DNA of 64,000 nt from Gordionus sp. m RMFG-2023. Its lineage: Eukaryota > Nematomorpha > Gordioida > Chordodea > Parachordodidae. Positions 59,394 to 64,000 of this stretch are shown piece by piece. Position numbers and translations under genes: made by a program. The stretch covers positions 92,150,334 through 92,214,333 of the forward strand of contig NC_088775.1 of the NCBI RefSeq assembly GCF_954871325.1. The letters are read 5' to 3'. The notes under the pieces are model-generated. The model had not been told where the DNA came from. It made no database searches and saw only the letters and a list, made by a program, of their open reading frames with translations. How positions within the stretch are numbered: the stretch's first letter is position 1; every line of letters starts with the position of its first letter.

Positions 59394-61037
59394 ATGCGAG
59401 GTAAATGGATAATTCCCATACTCGGCGTATTTTTGTTGGCGTCTTTGCTGTATTTATCGACCCGTTATCAAAACTGGTATACGATGGATATCAAGGTGAA
59501 CTATTTAAATTCTCGATTCCATCATTCGATCAAATTTATGCCCGACTTTAGAGATTGGAAGAAGATGTGGCTAAGATTTAATAATCCTGATCCATATACA
59601 GACTCACAAGATATTAGTGACATAGAAAATGAGATGGGTCAATACCAGTTCTTAGACGAAAATTCTAACACAACGATTTACCGCAGGTTCCAACTGCTAA
59701 ATATTCCGAGGGCATTTTTTATCCACAACCCTTCCGAAATTTGTTTAGACATGGGCTGGCGTTATGATTTTTCTTCTAAATACCAGAATAAATCTGTTGA
59801 CACCATCCCCTATGTTAATTATAATAATGAGCAAAATATTGATCACAATAATGATACTTTCCCTTCCTTATATAAAACGTATCTAAAATTAATAAATGAC
59901 GGAATGAGCGATACAAAAGACAATGATTATTTGTTCGAAAAAAGACTCGACGACTTATCAACATCACAAGCTAATGATGAGCAGCATGCCAGTCATAAAA
60001 AACAGATGTCATTACTTGTAGGCATATTCCCTCGTCCAGAAGAGTTTGAATTGAGACAAAACGTTAGAAAAATATGGGCCTCCCCTTTTTCTGCTCACTT
60101 GAAGTCAAGCTACTCCAAAGATGCTCCCTATACCGGAAGTTACTTGACCTTTAATAATTTTCGCCATGAAGTTATTGTTTGCAAGATAAAAACTGTGTTT
60201 GTCCTGGGAATCTTCGAACCCCGAACTGAAGAATTTAATGGTACATCGGCTAATATGACTACACAGAAATTTAAAACGGGGATTAGAAACTTTGATTGGG
60301 AAAGGCGAGAAATACAAAAGGCTATAGATGCCGAATCCTTGATTCACGGCTACATCATACAAGCTACATTTGAGGAAAATTACAAAAATTTGTCATATAA
60401 GACAGTTGCTCTCTTAAACTGGGTATCTACTCATTGCAACAAGGCTCAATTCTTGCTCAAGTTGGATTTGGACATCTATGCCAGATTAGATATCTTAATG
60501 AGTGTGTTAGAAAAAATAATGTTGCCTAGTATAGAATCAGAAGCAAGTAGAGATAAAATGGTCATCAGTGATGAGCTACCTTCGAAGAATACTTTTCAAC
60601 CTGTTATTAGTGAAAACAACACTGAAAAAGAGGCAAATCATTTAGACGAATTAATGGAATTCCAAAAGAAGCTTTATTGCCATGTATGGAAAAATTTGCC
60701 AACTAATCGCGAATACGGGCACAAAAACTTTATTGATAAGAAAGAATATGAAGCAGAGCACTACCCCACATTTTGCAGTGGGTGTGGTTATTTAATGAGC
60801 CCTTTGTTAGCTGGAGTTCTTTACAATCAGTCTCTAGACCTTGCTAAACCATTGCCTAACGAAGACGTCTTCTGGACCGGTATCATAGCCGAAAAAGTCA
60901 AAGGGATTGATCATAAGACTTTGAATGCTTATTATAAATGGACAGAGTTGGATTGGGGGGAAATGCCTTACATCTTCTCTTCTTACTTAAACATGAAACA
61001 CCTTAGAAAACTTTATTTTCGCAATTCTTATCTATGA
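59394..61037 (+). CDS. GT31 beta-1,3-galactosyltransferase-like enzyme, single exon, 547 residues
   Basis: Type II Golgi membrane enzyme expected to move galactose or N-acetylglucosamine from a UDP-sugar onto a glycan in beta-1,3 linkage; acceptor unknown. A short basic N-terminus (MRGK) precedes one membrane segment (IIPILGVFLLASLLYL, residues 6-21), then a stem of about 180 residues. The GT31 domain (about 205-540) shows VGIFPRPEEFELRQNVRKIW, TVFVLGIFEP, ATFEENYKNLSYKTVALLNW, the metal-binding DLD in LLKLDLDIYARLD (about 355), YPTFCSGCGYLMSP (about 457) and NEDVFWTG (about 489). The usual DDD is DLD, which keeps the D-x-D. Length exceeds the usual 300-420 because of the long stem and an insertion after the D-x-D (about 375-425, SESEASRD-like acidic stretch). 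The ATG is the first in frame, directly before the membrane segment. Confidence 0.88.
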   Translation: MRGKWIIPILGVFLLASLLYLSTRYQNWYTMDIKVNYLNSRFHHSIKFMPDFRDWKKMWLRFNNPDPYTDSQDISDIENEMGQYQFLDENSNTTIYRRFQLLNIPRAFFIHNPSEICLDMGWRYDFSSKYQNKSVDTIPYVNYNNEQNIDHNNDTFPSLYKTYLKLINDGMSDTKDNDYLFEKRLDDLSTSQANDEQHASHKKQMSLLVGIFPRPEEFELRQNVRKIWASPFSAHLKSSYSKDAPYTGSYLTFNNFRHEVIVCKIKTVFVLGIFEPRTEEFNGTSANMTTQKFKTGIRNFDWERREIQKAIDAESLIHGYIIQATFEENYKNLSYKTVALLNWVSTHCNKAQFLLKLDLDIYARLDILMSVLEKIMLPSIESEASRDKMVISDELPSKNTFQPVISENNTEKEANHLDELMEFQKKLYCHVWKNLPTNREYGHKNFIDKKEYEAEHYPTFCSGCGYLMSPLLAGVLYNQSLDLAKPLPNEDVFWTGIIAEKVKGIDHKTLNAYYKWTELDWGEMPYIFSSYLNMKHLRKLYFRNSYL

Positions 61038-63282
61038 AAAGTAGCAAATTATTTTTTTGTTCAAACTTAGTAAAAAAAATTTCATACGTTAAATACAAAT
61101 ATTACCATATATAATATTAGCCATGGAAAGTATTAAATAAAAATGGATGGATTATATTTTTTTTTATTATTGTGCAATATATAAAGAACAAATTTATTCT
61201 GATATTTCATATTTGGATGGCGCATCTAAAAATAAATTTGTTTGCTTTATTAATATATTATTCTATCTCAATTTTTTTTTTAAATAACACGGGAGGAAAA
61301 TTTTCATTAAAAATCGGATGGGAGTGGATCTTAATACGATTCATTATTAACTTGCAGTTAATTTACAGAAAAATGACCTAACTACTATAGGCCTTATACC
61401 ATTATCAGGCTTCGATAAGGCAATGAGATGCCCCCCCCCCCTCCACACCTGTCTAAGGAAGATCCGAGCTATATCAACTGGGAGGGCCATTTAACCAATT
61501 TTATTATAAAACGAGGTTAAATTGTTTATGAAGAGACCATTAAAATTATTAAAGAGGAAGTACTTAAAAAATAGCAGGGTCTATAACCATAGAGGCCTCT
61601 GGCTGTAACTGCTAAATGGAAGAGGAGAAATGGTGGTGGGTAGGGAGATACATTATGGGGAACACTGATAAAAAACTTTTTTTAAAATCCTATTTAAATA
61701 TGGCCGAGTCGGGTGATGGGTTCTGAATAAAAATTCTGAGAGTGCTTGGTGGTCTTAAAAATCGCTCCTTAAATGCCAAGGTCTAATTGGTAGATGTTTA
61801 GAATTTTAATAACCCAGATAAAATGGATTAACATTATAAAAAAAATATATGGATTATTTGCCCTTTTTTTACGAAATCAGTTCCTTATAGATTTTTAAAA
61901 GTCCGCTCTCCTATTGCTGGATCGGTCCCAATCCCAATTCCAAACTCTTAATTTATTTTCTATGAATGAGGTATCCATTTCACGTCGCAAAATAAATCCC
62001 TTCATCAAACTTATAAGGTTATTGATTTGTTGTTTTTTTTTTCTTTTTGAGTTGATTAATTTTATTATTTTGTATAAAAAACAATTTTACAAAAATATGT
62101 TTTTTTTTAAAAAAATATACAATGATTTTTTTTAATAAGAGGTTTAAATTTATATTTTTTTCCTAAAAAATAGCAGCTGATTGAATAGGAGATTTCCTGG
62201 GATCTGAGCTGGCAAAAATTTTATTCTGGAATTTCATGATAGGCAGGACACTATTGAGGCCTTCCACTTTCAAAAATTTGTGATTTTTCTTCTCTAAGCT
62301 TCGTAAGATGAGATTCGGGAAATTTTCTTATTAATTATGTTTATATGATTGATAAAATTAAATTAAATTAGCTGGAACTGTCAATCTCTCAATTTTAAAT
62401 CATTTAGTGAGAGCCTTACAATTATTATCATCCGATTTTTACAGAAAATTAATTATTGGAGGATATGGTAGATTAACATATGCTGAAATGCAATTTCCGG
62501 TCGAAAATAGAATATCGAAAAAATATCACTAGGTAATAAACGATCATAATTTGAGAGATTCAGAATTCTCCATCGAATCCCTAATCCCTATCAATGATAT
62601 TGTAGTTATGACTATACCGAGAATTCATTTGTACAAATGTGTATCACTATAAATCAATTAAAATATCACGAAAACTTGTTTCATTTTTAAATTATTAACA
62701 AAATAATAATAAGAGGAAACTGGCGGGTCCCCGCTGAGTATAACGACGTTGGTCTAACGAATTAATAGTCAATCCAGGTAAGTATAATATAGCATTGAGT
62801 CCCAATATGATATATATATGAAAATGTTTGATAATGGAACTCATTGATATAAAATTGCAATCGAACCGGGTTGGCCCTGAACCATTCAAAACAATTTTTG
62901 AGTTATAGAACCTGAAAAATACATAGGGGACCTCGATTTTAGGCACGAGCCCGGCTTGGTCTGGTTCGAACTAATTGTATTTCAGGCCCGAATCAAACTT
63001 ATTTTAGGGTCAGGCTGATTTCGTGGTGACTTTCTAGGATTCTTGTTTAGAATCTCTAATGTGAGAGTGTAAAAAAATTTTTCGAGCGATAAAAAAAATA
63101 TCTTGGGACATGATTTAAAGATTAAAATGAATTTAGGTGTTCTTGCCTATTTTACTAGAGAGCTGCTGAATAATATCAGATCTTTAGAAACTCTTTAAAA
63201 AAACCGGTTTCAGAATAACTAATATTTTTAAAACAACCATAATTGTCTGTATTAATTTATAAGCCAGTGTTTGTTTTTAACT
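61038..63282. other. Spacer between GT31 and GGT genes
   Basis: Convergent intergenic region. AATAAA-like words follow the GT31 stop (ATTAAATAAAAATGG at about 61131). A run of ten C lies near 61431. A GC-richer patch at 62930-63010 (GGCACGAGCCCGGC, TCAGGCCCGAATC) resembles the ends of the GC-rich hAT family but has no definable limits. No other gene seen. Confidence 0.5.
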
Positions 63283-63633
63283 TTACAAGGTTATCGATAA
63301 TACAGATGACTCTAATTTACTTTTTGCTTCTTTAAGAAAAGAAATACCATTTTTTTTTTCAAAGTTAGCGTGATAAAAAAAAGGAGTAGCTTCACCTTCT
63401 ACTTCGATAATGTCTGTTTGACAATTAAAGTAGAGCCTGGGTCTGGCCATGGCAGTTTCTAGGGTATCGCCGAAGGCTAGAACGTACATGAGCACCTGGG
63501 TCACTCCGCTGATTATTCTAGTTCCGTTAGAACCACCCAAAGCAATTTTGTAGCCACAATCGGCAAGCCTATCGTAAGCTATGGTGGGAACCATAGAGGT
63601 ATGAGGTCTTTTGCCAGGAGCGGGATAATTGAA
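63283..63633 (-). CDS. Gamma-glutamyltransferase, last exon only
   Basis: C-terminal end of a gamma-glutamyltranspeptidase, the membrane enzyme that cleaves glutathione and moves its gamma-glutamyl group. The exon starts after a TCTCAG acceptor and reads FNYPAPGKRPHTSMVPTIAY, then LGGSNGTRIISGVTQVLMYV and LAFGDTLETAMARPRL. These match the family's GKRP-SSM-PTI, GG-GGTRI and V-A-PR motifs of the small subunit. The catalytic Thr and the whole large subunit would be encoded upstream, beyond base 64000 on this strand. The last 40 codons are diverged and Lys/Ser-rich. Partial only because of the window edge; the frame is unbroken. Confidence 0.88.
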   Translation of the reverse strand, partial: FNYPAPGKRPHTSMVPTIAYDRLADCGYKIALGGSNGTRIISGVTQVLMYVLAFGDTLETAMARPRLYFNCQTDIIEVEGEATPFFYHANFEKKNGISFLKEAKSKLESSVLSITL

Positions 63634-64000
63634 CTGAGAGTTTTTAGATTTTTCAAAATATTTTAAAAGGTATTAAATATGCTGACTATGTTATGAAGTA
63701 GAACCCTGAAAAATAAAAAATTGATATAAAATACGTTTTTATTTTGACTGACACTGACTCTTGATAATGTAAGAATGCAGTTTTACAAAATTTGAAATGT
63801 TATTATATGTGTAAAAAAAAATTAATAATAATTTGATAGGCACCTCTGCAAAATAAAGGACTGAACAAGAGCCATTCTTAAGCTCAATAATAGTGTTGTT
63901 AAAATTAATTCAATTTTTTTTATACATAAATATTATTCAAAATCTGAACATTTTGCTCATTGTTGGTTGTTCAAATATTTGGATATCTATCAGTTCAGAT
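63634..64000. other. GGT intron with start of a hAT MITE
   Basis: Intron sequence upstream of the GGT last exon. At 63891 a TAGTGTTGTTAAAATTAATT left terminus begins, probably another member of the TAGTGTTG MITE group, whose right end is not in view or not recognisable. No further GGT exon found. Confidence 0.55.

Noticed and set aside
60105-60362. 85-residue minus-strand frame in the GT31 gene
   Set aside because: Shadow of the glycosyltransferase coding strand, no motif.

Overview
The window is AT-rich eukaryotic DNA, almost certainly from an animal. The genes have spliceosomal introns, and the set (an EIPR1/TSSC1 WD40 protein, an ELL elongation factor, a GT31 beta-1,3-galactosyltransferase-like enzyme and a gamma-glutamyltransferase) is typical of metazoans. 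I cannot name the species. Gene density is low. The spaces and introns are filled with DNA transposons, mostly hAT elements and their short non-autonomous derivatives, plus satellites and microsatellites. I saw no retroviral or LTR element, no rRNA or tRNA gene and no CRISPR array.

Layout. Bases 1-2870 hold a worn hAT transposase relic split by a GC-rich MITE. Bases 2871-11795 are one 8.9-kb hAT element with an exact 8-bp target-site duplication (GCAGTACG). It carries a four-exon, 638-codon transposase gene with no break, and arrays of a 13-bp G-rich repeat near both ends in mirrored orientation. A smaller hAT-derived insertion sits in the transposase gene's first intron. Bases 12448-16905 are a ten-exon EIPR1 gene whose frame closes at 386 residues. 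Bases 16906-25363 hold MITEs and a patch of unrecognised protein-like sequence (20050-21551). Bases 25364-40538 are a twelve-exon ELL gene (731 residues) whose introns hold a Merlin-like relic, a 45-bp tandem array and several hAT insertions. Bases 40539-54650 are gene-poor: MITEs, a foldback element, about nine copies of a 186-bp satellite and a pair of inverted purine/pyrimidine arms. A short unrecognised coding piece lies at 54685-55042. A perfect (CTTT)n run and a 95-copy TTTTCA hexamer array precede a single-exon GT31 glycosyltransferase (59394-61037). The last exon of a minus-strand gamma-glutamyltransferase (63283-63633) enters from beyond the right edge.

How the parts relate. The host genes are independent housekeeping genes: EIPR1 in endosome and dense-core-vesicle trafficking, ELL in transcription elongation, GT31 in Golgi glycosylation, GGT in glutathione turnover. 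The mobile elements do form a connected system. The large hAT and at least eight small elements begin with TAGTGTTGTTAA or a near match, and the best-preserved small ones have 8-bp target duplications. They may all have been moved by the transposase at 5625-9571 or a close relative. The strongest hypothesis from the window is that the 13-bp arrays are expanded subterminal binding sites of this hAT.
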